The notes under the pieces: generated by a model | Database searches by the model: none | What the model saw: the letters and a program-made list of their open reading frames with translations, nothing else | Told to the model about the DNA's origin: nothing | Program-made: the position numbers and the translations under genes | Part shown: positions 1 through 6,890 of the stretch, one piece after another | Layout: each line of letters opens with the position of its first letter | Position numbering within the stretch: position 1 is the stretch's first letter | Assembly: GCA_964451095.1 (NCBI GenBank) | Contig: CAYVGI010000135.1 | Coordinates: 1 to 13,914 of the forward strand | Direction of reading: 5' to 3' | Source: DAOTTY01 sp964451095 | GTDB taxonomy: Bacteria; Chloroflexota; Anaerolineae; Aggregatilineales; Phototrophicaceae | Length of the DNA stretch: 13,914 bases

Positions 1-33
1 TCTCCACTTTGTCGGCGCTCTCGTTTGGATGCG

Positions 34-62
34 TTGAAATGTCAACACAACCTAGTTTTCAT
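34..62 (+). promoter_or_regulatory. possible secA promoter
   Basis: TTGAAA (34-39) and TTTCAT (57-62) are separated by 17 bases and match the sigma70 consensus at 5/6 and 4/6 positions. They lie about 90 bases before the secA start, in an A/T-richer stretch (1-152) that holds no gene. A perfect 8-base palindrome AAACGTTT (89-96) lies between this site and the gene. The -10 match is weak and other placements are possible, so this is a guess at position rather than a firm promoter. Confidence 0.25.
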
Positions 63-152
63 CCACGGATGCCAATACCCTTCTTACGAAACGTTTTTAT
101 TGTTACGTTGGATCATTCCCCAACCCGAAAACGATGAGGAACACGAGCAGCT

Positions 153-2945
153 ATGTTGAAAGCGATAAAGAATCTCATCGTTGGCGACCCCGCCGAGCGC
201 ACCATGCGTCAGTACAGCTCGGTTGTGGAGTCCGTCAACGCGCTAGAACCCTCCATAAACCCCTTCAGTAATGATGAACTCCGGGCGAAAACTGAAGAAT
301 TTCGCCAAAGACTCGCCGATGGTGCCTCTCTCGACAGCCTGCTGCCAGAGGCGTTCGCTGTGGTGCGCGAAATGGCGGTGCGTGTGCTAGGGATGCGGCA
401 CTATGACGTACAGATCATTGGCGGCACAGTGCTGCACGAAGGACGCATTGCAGAGATGAAGACGGGTGAAGGTAAAACGCTGGTGGCAACACTGCCCGTT
501 TACCTGAACGCGCTCAGTGGGCGCGGTGTGCACATCGTCACGCCGAACGACTACCTGAGTAAAGTCGGTTTGCAGCAGATGGGTCCGGTCTACCACGCGC
601 TCGGGCTGACGGCGTCCGTCATCCAGAACACGGGCGGCAACCCAGACAGCGGTTCGTTCATCTACGACCCGGAATTCGACAGTGACGACGACCGCTACCA
701 GAACCTGCGCCCCATCACGCGCCGCGAGGCATACCGCACGGACATCACCTACGGTACCAACAACGAGTTCGGCTTCGACTACCTGCGTGATAACATGTCG
801 CACGATATGGAACGGGTGACACAGCGTGAACTGCACTTCGCCATCGTGGACGAGGTGGATAACATTCTCATCGACGAGGCGCGTACCCCGCTCATCATCT
901 CCGGTCCGGCAGATGCACCGTCTGACTACTACAAAACGTTCACTAATGTTGTGAAGCGGCTGAAACCCAGCAGCCCGGAGAGTGTGGACGACGATGACAT
1001 GGAGCCGGATGGCGACTATGTGGTCGAACTGAAAGACCGCACCGTTTACCTGACGGAACAGGGTGTGGAAAAGGTTGAAAGAGCGCTTGGCGTTGACGAG
1101 CTTTACCACCCTGACCACTCCGAGATGATCCCCTACCTGGACAACTGCCTGCGTGCGAAGGCGCTCTACCAGAACGACAAAGAGTACGTCGTCCAAGGCG
1201 GGCAAGTCATCATCGTAGACGACTTCACCGGGCGCATGATGCACGGACGACGCTTTAGCGAGGGTCTTCACCAGGCGATTGAGGCGAAGGAAGGTGTAGA
1301 AATCCGCCGTGAGAACGTCACCATGGCAACCATCACCTTCCAGAATTTCTTCCGTATGTACAACAAGCTCGCCGGCATGACGGGTACCGCCGCCACCGAG
1401 GCAGAAGAGTTCGAGAAGATTTACAACCTCTCGGTAACGGTGATCCCGACCAACAAGCCCATCGCCCGCATGGATCAGCCGGACTTCGTGTACATCAACG
1501 AGGACGCCAAGTTTAACGCCGTGGTGGAGGAAATCCGCCAGCGGCAGGAGAAGGGGCAGCCTGTCCTTGTGGGTACCGCGTCAATTGACACCTCCCAACG
1601 GCTGAGCACTTACCTCAGCAAGGCAAAGGTTCAGCACGAGGTGCTCAACGCCAAGCAGCACGAGCGCGAGGCAACCATCATCGCGCAGGCGGGGCGCAAG
1701 GGTTCCGTCACCATCGCCACCAACATGGCGGGTCGTGGTGTGGACATTCTGCTGGGCGGTAACCCGGACGGTGTCGCCCGTGAGAAGCTGCGCAAGCAGG
1801 GCATTGAGCTAACCGAGGCGACCGAAGAACAGTGGAACGCCGCCTTTGCCGAGGCACAGGCAGAAACCGCCGCAGAGCGTGCCGAGATACTATCACTGGG
1901 TGGGCTTTACGTGCTGGGCACAGAGCGGCACGAAGCACGCCGCATTGACAATCAGCTACGCGGGCGCAGCGGTCGTCAGGGTGACCCCGGCGAGTCGCGC
2001 TTCTTCCTGAGCCTGGAAGACGACATCATGAAGCGCTTTGGCGGTGACCGCGTGAAGGGCGTGATGGCATGGGCAGAGATGCCAGAGGACGAGCCAATTG
2101 AGTCCGGCATCATCACCCGCACCATCTCACAGGCGCAAATCCGCATGGAAGGGCACAACTTCGACATCCGCAAGCGCGTGCTGGAATACGATGATGTGGT
2201 GAACATGCAGCGCGGTGTGATCTACAAGCAGCGCCAAGAGTGGATGCAGCTTGACGATGCCGAGCGGCGCAAGACGTACCTGCGCATTTTGCACGAACTG
2301 GTGACGAATGTGCTGGACGAGTACCTGGACGAGGATATCGTCGAGGAAGAACTGGATTTCGACGGCTTGTACCGCCAACTGCTAGCGATCTTCCCGGTAC
2401 CGGAGGACATCACGCCAGACACACTGCGCGAGATGGACGAGGACGAGATCGAAGAGACCATACTGGACGCGCTGGAACGCGCTCATCAGCAGAAAACCGA
2501 AGAGCTAGGCGACGATGTGATGCGCCAGGCGGAGCGGCACATTATGCTGTGGTCGGTTGACCAGCACTGGCAGCGCCACCTGACCGACCTCGACATGCTG
2601 CGCGAGGGCATTGGCTTGATGTCTGTTGCCCAACGTGACCCGCTGGTGGAGTATAAGCGGGTGGGCTTCGAGATGTGGCAGAGTATGCAGGATAAAATCC
2701 GTGATAAGGCGGGGCGCGATGTGTTCCGCGTGCGGGTGAACATGCCACAACCGCAGCCACGCACCAACCTCAAGATGATCCACGGTAATAGCGCCAACGC
2801 TAACGGCGGCAACGACGGACAGCAAACCGTTCGCAAGAGCGCGAAGAAGAAGATCGGGCGCAACGACCCGTGCTGGTGTGGCAGCGGCAAGAAGTACAAG
2901 CAGTGCCACTACAAAGCGGATCGAGAGGCAGAAAGGGTGCGTTAG
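153..2945 (+). CDS. secA: Protein translocase subunit SecA
   Basis: SecA is the ATPase motor that pushes unfolded preproteins through the SecYEG channel at the cytoplasmic membrane. The 930-residue length is normal for a long-form SecA. Seen in the sequence: Walker A GEGKT (105-109), Walker B DEVD (233-236), the YGTNNEFGFDYLRDN block (200-214), the preprotein-crosslinking region after 245, TNMAGRGVDI (523-532) and the arginine-finger block QLRGRSGRQGDPG (601-613) in the second nucleotide-binding domain, the helical scaffold and wing region (about 650-860), a Gly/Asn-rich linker (about 878-890), and a C-terminal zinc motif CxCx8CH (C907, C909, C918, H919) of the kind that contacts SecB or the ribosome. 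An acidic stretch of about 24 residues (around 162-188) is extra relative to E. coli SecA as I remember it. The ATG start gives the expected N-terminus; GAGGA at 136-140 is a rather distant ribosome binding site. It appears to be monocistronic. Confidence 0.98.
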   Translation: MLKAIKNLIVGDPAERTMRQYSSVVESVNALEPSINPFSNDELRAKTEEFRQRLADGASLDSLLPEAFAVVREMAVRVLGMRHYDVQIIGGTVLHEGRIAEMKTGEGKTLVATLPVYLNALSGRGVHIVTPNDYLSKVGLQQMGPVYHALGLTASVIQNTGGNPDSGSFIYDPEFDSDDDRYQNLRPITRREAYRTDITYGTNNEFGFDYLRDNMSHDMERVTQRELHFAIVDEVDNILIDEARTPLIISGPADAPSDYYKTFTNVVKRLKPSSPESVDDDDMEPDGDYVVELKDRTVYLTEQGVEKVERALGVDELYHPDHSEMIPYLDNCLRAKALYQNDKEYVVQGGQVIIVDDFTGRMMHGRRFSEGLHQAIEAKEGVEIRRENVTMATITFQNFFRMYNKLAGMTGTAATEAEEFEKIYNLSVTVIPTNKPIARMDQPDFVYINEDAKFNAVVEEIRQRQEKGQPVLVGTASIDTSQRLSTYLSKAKVQHEVLNAKQHEREATIIAQAGRKGSVTIATNMAGRGVDILLGGNPDGVAREKLRKQGIELTEATEEQWNAAFAEAQAETAAERAEILSLGGLYVLGTERHEARRIDNQLRGRSGRQGDPGESRFFLSLEDDIMKRFGGDRVKGVMAWAEMPEDEPIESGIITRTISQAQIRMEGHNFDIRKRVLEYDDVVNMQRGVIYKQRQEWMQLDDAERRKTYLRILHELVTNVLDEYLDEDIVEEELDFDGLYRQLLAIFPVPEDITPDTLREMDEDEIEETILDALERAHQQKTEELGDDVMRQAERHIMLWSVDQHWQRHLTDLDMLREGIGLMSVAQRDPLVEYKRVGFEMWQSMQDKIRDKAGRDVFRVRVNMPQPQPRTNLKMIHGNSANANGGNDGQQTVRKSAKKKIGRNDPCWCGSGKKYKQCHYKADREAERVR

Positions 2946-2971
2946 ACAAAGCATGAGTCTGGCGTTAAAAT
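2943..2971 (+). promoter_or_regulatory. sigma70-like promoter of the winged-helix/add operon
   Basis: TAGACA (2943-2948) and TAAAAT (2966-2971) are exactly 17 bases apart, and each matches the sigma70 consensus at 5 of 6 positions. The -35 element begins on the secA stop codon TAG. Transcription would start near 2978, giving a leader of about 140 bases before the winged-helix gene. This is the best promoter-like pair I see in the window. No experimental support is available from sequence alone. Confidence 0.5.
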
Positions 2972-2988
2972 AGCGGCAATCAATACAA

Positions 2989-3014
2989 GTGCCCCATTAT
3001 TGTGCGTGGGGCAC
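2989..3014 (+). promoter_or_regulatory. hairpin in the leader of the winged-helix operon
   Basis: GTGCCCCA (2989-2996) and TGGGGCAC (3007-3014) form a perfect 8-bp stem with a 10-base loop. There is no T-run after it, so it is a poor intrinsic terminator for secA. It lies about 10 bases after the predicted transcription start at 2978 and may be a leader structure or an operator. A second possible stem pairs ACCAGC (3027-3032) with GCTGGT (3061-3066). Together these make the 2978-3117 leader look structured. I do not recognise a known riboswitch class. Confidence 0.35.
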
Positions 3015-3106
3015 CACACGACCCAGACCAGCAGGGGGAAACGGGGCAGGTCGCCTCGTCGCTGGTTTGGCACAACCACATGAGGAACCTTCAACTACTG
3101 TAAGAA

Positions 3107-3110
3107 AAGG
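3107..3110 (+). promoter_or_regulatory. ribosome binding site that sets the winged-helix start
   Basis: AAGG at 3107-3110, in a purine-rich AAGAAAAGGAA context, sits 7 bases before ATG 3118. It favours that start over an in-frame GTG at 2989, which lies inside the leader hairpin and would add 43 residues with no domain. Confidence 0.7.
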
Positions 3111-3117
3111 AACTGCA

Positions 3118-3489
3118 ATGCAAAGAGAGCACACGTCCCATCGCCCCACGAGCAACGCCACCCCCCAGCTCATCGAATTCATGGAACATAAGCTCGACTC
3201 CCTAGCCAAGTGGGATCTCATCCAGTTCTTCTATCACAAGCCAGAAACCGTCCTCACCGCGCCCAAAATCGCCAGTATGATTGGGCGTGATTTGCGCAAG
3301 GTGGACAAAGAGCTAAAGGAAATGGCAGCACGCGGGCTGCTAGACACCTACGAACAGTCCGGCGTGCAGGTGTACCAGCTTGCAAAAGACAGCACAACCC
3401 TGGCGCTGGTAAAGCAATTTCTGCAAGCGTGCGATAACCGTCAGTTCCGAGAGGCGGCGATTTACCGCACAATGACCATCAAGCGCTGA
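3118..3489 (+). CDS. small winged helix-turn-helix protein
   Basis: This 123-residue protein of unknown specific role is probably a DNA-binding regulator. The core runs from about residue 20 to 90. A first helix (about 25-40) is followed by a short strand region, a helix-turn-helix (about 48-75: APKIASMIG, then RDLRKVDKELKEMAARGLL) and a beta wing ending in VQVYQLA (83-89). That order matches the MarR/TrmB/ArsR-like winged-helix fold. A C-terminal helix (94-106) could dimerise. The first 15 or so residues are polar and probably disordered. No ligand or metal site is evident. It is the first gene of a packed operon with two membrane proteins, an adenosine deaminase and a metallo-hydrolase, so autoregulation from the 2943-3066 promoter/leader is plausible but inferred. 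An alternative role as a structural DNA-binding protein cannot be excluded. Confidence 0.85.
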   Translation: MQREHTSHRPTSNATPQLIEFMEHKLDSLAKWDLIQFFYHKPETVLTAPKIASMIGRDLRKVDKELKEMAARGLLDTYEQSGVQVYQLAKDSTTLALVKQFLQACDNRQFREAAIYRTMTIKR

Positions 3490-3499
3490 ACCGCATCGT

Positions 3500-3805
3500 A
3501 TGGACGTTGTCACCCTACATCAGATTCTGGCGTTGTTTACGTGGTTCCCACTGGTGATTATCCTGGCAATCTACCTGCTGATTGCCCGCTTCTACCAGCG
3601 GTTTTCCGGCAAGCGCACGCACTTCTGGTTGTACATGGTGCCGATTGTGTTGTACGGCGGGTCTTTCGTGCGCTATGCCAGCATTGATCGGTTCGTTGGC
3701 GATGCGTTCGCTGACCTGCTTGCTGCACTTGCCGGGGCTGTTTTGCTGGTGCTCACCACCACGCTATACCTCCAGATGATGAAAAACGGGGCGAACACTA
3801 CCTGA
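3500..3805 (+). CDS. small three-span membrane protein A (101 aa), unknown function
   Basis: I do not recognise this protein. It has 101 residues and three likely membrane spans at about 8-29, 42-58 and 69-91, with a basic loop between spans 1 and 2 (ARFYQRFSGKR, 29-39). There is no signal peptide, catalytic motif or metal-ligand cluster. It starts 10 bases after the winged-helix gene with no clear Shine-Dalgarno sequence, so it probably depends on translational coupling. Its stop overlaps the next start as TGATG. The following gene has the same length and span layout and a similar A-R-x2-QR motif after span 1 and VR after span 2, which suggests a diverged paralogous pair that may act together. 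Supported as a real gene by operon packing and by consistent hydrophobic periodicity. Confidence 0.75.
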   Translation: MDVVTLHQILALFTWFPLVIILAIYLLIARFYQRFSGKRTHFWLYMVPIVLYGGSFVRYASIDRFVGDAFADLLAALAGAVLLVLTTTLYLQMMKNGANTT

Positions 3806-4110
3806 TGTTCGATGTGCTAGGCTGGTTGGGCTATGCGCTGCTGGCGCTGGCGCTATTCTGGCTAGCAAGGCTGAGCCAACGACTGGGGCGCGTGACGCAA
3901 GCAGCACCCTACTATGTGGGGTTGTATGCTGCTGCCGGGCTGGTGAGCGTCGGCGCATTGGTGCGTTTGGTGGACGCGTGGCGGGCAACAACGGTGCCTG
4001 CCTCTGTGTTTTGGGTCTTGGTATATAATGGAGTTCCGACTTTAGGGCTAACCGTAGGCGTTGTGTTCGCGTGGCGCTACTGGAGTTGGCTCTTTGCCGA
4101 ACGCGATTGA
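3805..4110 (+). CDS. small three-span membrane protein B (101 aa), unknown function
   Basis: This is also an unrecognised membrane protein of 101 residues, starting at the ATG that shares one base with the previous stop codon (TGATG, 3803-3807). Three hydrophobic spans are visible at about 5-22, 34-56 and 66-91, with the basic loop ARLSQRLGR (21-29) between spans 1 and 2 and LVRLVDAWR (52-60) after span 2. The C-terminus ends in a charged AERD. The layout mirrors its neighbour, which suggests an old tandem duplication and perhaps a heterodimer. It sits 21 bases before the adenosine deaminase gene. A role in transport, sensing or anchoring is open; nothing in the sequence decides it. Confidence 0.75.
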   Translation: MFDVLGWLGYALLALALFWLARLSQRLGRVTQAAPYYVGLYAAAGLVSVGALVRLVDAWRATTVPASVFWVLVYNGVPTLGLTVGVVFAWRYWSWLFAERD

Positions 4111-4119
4111 CGACCGCCC

Positions 4120-4123
4120 GGAG
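4120..4123 (+). promoter_or_regulatory. ribosome binding site supporting a TTG start for add
   Basis: GGAG at 4120-4123 lies 8 bases before TTG 4132. The protein that starts there has the N-terminal length expected before the metal-binding HxH motif, and there is no ATG nearby in frame before the motif. Confidence 0.65.
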
Positions 4124-4131
4124 ACAGAACG

Positions 4132-5181
4132 TTGACCCAAATTCTGCTGGACAAGATTCATGCGCTGCCCAAGGTTGAACTGCATCGCCACCTGGAGGGC
4201 GCTATGCGGATACAAACGCTGCTGGAGATCGCACATAAGCACGACAACGAGTGGGCGACATTGGAACTGGACGACCTGCGCCCGTACGTGCAAATGGTGC
4301 CGAACCAGGAGTTCACAGCGGATGTGTTCCTGAGCAAGTTCGCTGTGCTGCGCCAATTCTATAACTCGTCGGAAACGATCCAGCGCATTGCACGCGAAGT
4401 CGTAGAAGACGCTGCCGCTGACAATATCAAGTACATGGAACTGCGTTTTACACCCAAAGCGCTGTGCAGCGTGCTCAAGTGCTCCTACGGGCAGGTGATG
4501 GACTGGGTTTGCGACACAATTGCCACGGCGGCAACCACCCACGACATCGAAGTGCGCCTAATCGTCTCTATGAACCGACACGAGGGCGCAGCGGTCGGCA
4601 GGGAGGTGCTTAACGTTGCCCTGGCATACAAGGACAAAGGCGTTGTCGCTATCGACCTTGCTGGGCAGGAGGAGGGTTTCTCGTCAGCGCCATTTGCGCC
4701 CATTTTCCAGCAAGCGCGGGAAGCGGGGCTGTTCACCACAGCACACGCAGGCGAGTGGTCTGGTGCGGAGAGCGTGCGCGAGGTGCTGGAGCACCTGGAA
4801 GTTGACCGGGTGGGGCATGGCATTCGTGCGGTTGATGACGCTAACGTCGTGCAAATGCTCATCGACCGCGAGACTGTGCTGGAAGTTTGCCCGACGAGCA
4901 ACCTGCACAGTGGTGTTGTGCCAGAACTGGAAAAGCACCCACTCATTGAACTCTACCGCGCTGGCGTCAAAACGACGATCAACACAGATGACCCGCTCAT
5001 CAGCAACATTACGCTCACCGAGGAGATGCTAGACGTGATGCTCATCATGCGGCTGACGGAGCAGGACATTCACCAGCAAATTCTCAACGCAGCGGGCGGT
5101 GCCTTCCTGCCAGCGCCCGAACGCCAGGCGCTGGTTGCCCGGTTGCAGGCGGCTTTCTCACAAGAACAGGACGAAGCATGA
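4132..5181 (+). CDS. add: adenosine deaminase family protein
   Basis: This enzyme hydrolytically deaminates adenosine (and usually deoxyadenosine) to inosine plus ammonia in the cytoplasm, in purine salvage. The 349 residues match the family. Visible site residues on the TIM-barrel order: HxH metal ligands H18 and H20 in KVELHRHLEG, the DLAGQE block (175-180), metal ligand H205 and catalytic E208 in TTAHAGE, H229 in RVGHGI, CPTSN (253-257), and D286/D287 in TINTDDP. The family normally has DLAGDE; here the middle Asp is Gln179. The start is TTG with a good ribosome binding site. The gene lies 21 bases after the small membrane pair, and its stop overlaps the next start by 4 bases (ATGA). The DLAG form favours adenosine over adenine deaminase, but related enzymes act on other N6-substituted purines, so the exact substrate is inferred. 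Confidence 0.93.
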   Translation: MTQILLDKIHALPKVELHRHLEGAMRIQTLLEIAHKHDNEWATLELDDLRPYVQMVPNQEFTADVFLSKFAVLRQFYNSSETIQRIAREVVEDAAADNIKYMELRFTPKALCSVLKCSYGQVMDWVCDTIATAATTHDIEVRLIVSMNRHEGAAVGREVLNVALAYKDKGVVAIDLAGQEEGFSSAPFAPIFQQAREAGLFTTAHAGEWSGAESVREVLEHLEVDRVGHGIRAVDDANVVQMLIDRETVLEVCPTSNLHSGVVPELEKHPLIELYRAGVKTTINTDDPLISNITLTEEMLDVMLIMRLTEQDIHQQILNAAGGAFLPAPERQALVARLQAAFSQEQDEA

Positions 5182-6035
5182 TCGAACTGGGCGACATTCG
5201 CATCCACCTGATTAACGACGCGAACATCCTGGTAGACGCGGGCGGTCCGTATGGGCTGGTACCGCGTGTGCTCTGGAGCCGTTACATGGATCCGGTAAAA
5301 GAGCACCTGGTGCCCAACACACTGACGTGCCTGCTGGTGCAGGCAGCGGGCAAAAACATCCTGGTGGATACAGGCTACGGGCACAAGGACGACGCGCTGT
5401 TAGCCCGAAACGTCTACCTGGAGCGCCCCGAAGGTGATGTGGTCGCCGGGCTTAAGCGGCTGGGCGTGGACGCTGCCGATATTGACATTGTGGTGAACAC
5501 TCACCTGCACTACGACCACGCAGGCGGCAATACATTTCTCGATGAAGATGAGACGCCCCACCCCACCTTCCCCAATGCACAGTACATGGCGCAGCAGCGG
5601 GAATACGACGATGCCATGCGCCCCAATGAGCGCACCCGTGCCACTTACCTGCCCGTGAACTATGAACCGCTGGTCAAAAGTGGGCAAATGCGCCTGCTAG
5701 ACGGTGACACAACGATTGTGCCCGGCGTTGAGGGTGTGGTCACGCCGGGGCACACCCCCGCACACATGAGCGTACGCTTTGAGGGCGGGGGGCAACACGC
5801 GCTTTTTGCATGTGATATGGCGTCGTTTGCCATCCACTTTGAGCGGTTGGGCTGGATGACCGCCTACGATGTGGAACCCTTGGTGACGCTGGAAACGAAG
5901 CGTAAGTGGCAGCGCTGGGCAATCGACAACGATGCGCTGGTCATCTTCCCGCACGACCCGTCCCGACCGGTGTGCCGCCTGACGGAACAAGACGGTAAAC
6001 CAAAACTCGCCCCGGTAGACGCCACCTACGCCTGA
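5178..6035 (+). CDS. MBL-fold metallo-hydrolase (lactonase-like group)
   Basis: This is a metallo-beta-lactamase-fold hydrolase of 285 residues with no signal peptide, so it is cytoplasmic. The metal site is complete: HxHxDH at H109, H111, D113 and H114 in THLHYDHAGG, then H192 in TPGHTPAH, D213 in FACDMA, and H259 in FPHDP, the set used by two-zinc members. The spacing and the TPGHTP motif resemble the AHL-lactonase (AiiA/AttM)-like branch, but that branch covers many uncharacterised esterases and lactonases and no substrate can be read from the sequence. It starts at ATG 5178, overlapping the adenosine deaminase stop by 4 bases, so the two are translationally coupled. Co-expression suggests the substrates may be linked, for example successive steps on a nucleoside-like compound; that is inference. 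Its stop lies 5 bases from the stop of the convergent minus-strand gene. Confidence 0.88.
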   Translation: MIELGDIRIHLINDANILVDAGGPYGLVPRVLWSRYMDPVKEHLVPNTLTCLLVQAAGKNILVDTGYGHKDDALLARNVYLERPEGDVVAGLKRLGVDAADIDIVVNTHLHYDHAGGNTFLDEDETPHPTFPNAQYMAQQREYDDAMRPNERTRATYLPVNYEPLVKSGQMRLLDGDTTIVPGVEGVVTPGHTPAHMSVRFEGGGQHALFACDMASFAIHFERLGWMTAYDVEPLVTLETKRKWQRWAIDNDALVIFPHDPSRPVCRLTEQDGKPKLAPVDATYA

Positions 6036-6044
6036 GCGGTCTAC
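6015..6044. terminator. weak inverted repeat between convergent genes
   Basis: GTAGAC (6015-6020) and GTCTAC (6039-6044) form a 6-bp stem with an 18-base loop across the two convergent stop codons, followed on the plus strand by TTTGT. The loop is long and the T-run short, so this is a marginal intrinsic terminator, listed because the two genes meet here with nothing else between them. Confidence 0.25.
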
Positions 6045-6877
6045 TTTGTGGACTGCCACTCCACGATTGTTTGCTGTAGATATGCCTTGATCTCCGCGTC
6101 GTCCACATCATCTACGCTGGCATAATACCGCCCGTCCACCTCAATTTGCACACCGCCACCGGGCGCACTGTGCACATGCAGCCCCCGTGAGGCAATATCA
6201 GGTGCTGTGAGCAGCTTTTGCTGCAAGTAGGACTCAATTTGCCCAGCAAGGTCGAGTTCCTCTGCCTGCTCTGTAGGCGGTGCAGAGGGTTCCGGGGATG
6301 CGGCGGGCATCGGCTGTGGCACAGAAGGCGCTGCTGGTGCCGCAGCGGGGGCAGATGCCGCAGCATTTGCCTTGCTCAGTGCGGGTGCCATCTCACTCAC
6401 TTCGCGCATTAACTTGACGAAACGCCGCTTGAACTCCGGCGAGACACCGCCCTCGGTGCCGTCATAGGCATACTCCCCGATTTGCACAACCAGGTTATCG
6501 CTCAGCCGCTCACGAGAGATGATGAGCATCTCCGCCGCCTCGACCATACGCCCATCAGACATCTGTATGTTGACGATGCTGGGCTGCCGCAGGAAAGCAG
6601 GTTCTGCCGTGGTGCTTTGGGCGGCGGGTTGTGCGTTGCCCAGCAGCATATTCAGGTCGGGCATGTCCGCAGCGCCCCCACCCGGGTTAGAAGGCGCTGC
6701 GTTGCCGCCACCGCCCTCGCGGTTCCCCCGAAAGTTTTGGGCAATCCGCCGGACGCGAATAGCGATGATGATTGTGAACGTGACGATAACAAGAATAACC
6801 AGAAGCACAAATATGCCGAGGATGGGTCCCTGTGTGCGAAGTTGGCTAATGAAGTCCGTAAAGGTTCCTGATTCCAT
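6041..6877 (-). CDS. single-span membrane protein with low-complexity linkers, unknown function
   Basis: This 278-residue protein does not belong to a family I can name. Order of parts: a short polar N-terminus, one strong membrane span (about 18-41) followed by basic residues (RVRR), a Gly/Asn-rich linker (52-69), a compact predicted alpha/beta segment (about 98-165, including MSDGRMVEAAEML and FKRRFVKLMREV), an Ala/Pro/Ser-rich linker (170-205), and a C-terminal segment (206-276) with a helix, a strand pair around IEVDGRYYASVDDV, and a final helix. The C-terminal part looks like a small folded domain on the cytoplasmic side. ATG 6877 is preferred; an in-frame GTG at 6946 would overlap mutM by 56 bases and add 23 residues before the span. 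No Shine-Dalgarno sequence is visible, so coupling to mutM, 13 bases upstream, is likely. Confidence 0.8.
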   Translation of the reverse strand: MESGTFTDFISQLRTQGPILGIFVLLVILVIVTFTIIIAIRVRRIAQNFRGNREGGGGNAAPSNPGGGAADMPDLNMLLGNAQPAAQSTTAEPAFLRQPSIVNIQMSDGRMVEAAEMLIISRERLSDNLVVQIGEYAYDGTEGGVSPEFKRRFVKLMREVSEMAPALSKANAAASAPAAAPAAPSVPQPMPAASPEPSAPPTEQAEELDLAGQIESYLQQKLLTAPDIASRGLHVHSAPGGGVQIEVDGRYYASVDDVDDAEIKAYLQQTIVEWQSTK

Positions 6878-6890
6878 GATGGTTCGTAGC

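Noticed and set aside
387..1271. Long open frame of 294 codons on the minus strand inside secA
   Set aside because: It is fully antisense to the conserved SecA motor domain, has no recognisable domain, and is explained by the high-G+C codon pattern of secA.
2989..3117. N-terminal extension of the winged-helix gene from GTG 2989
   Set aside because: It would begin inside a perfect hairpin and adds 43 residues of no recognisable character; ATG 3118 has a well-spaced ribosome binding site.
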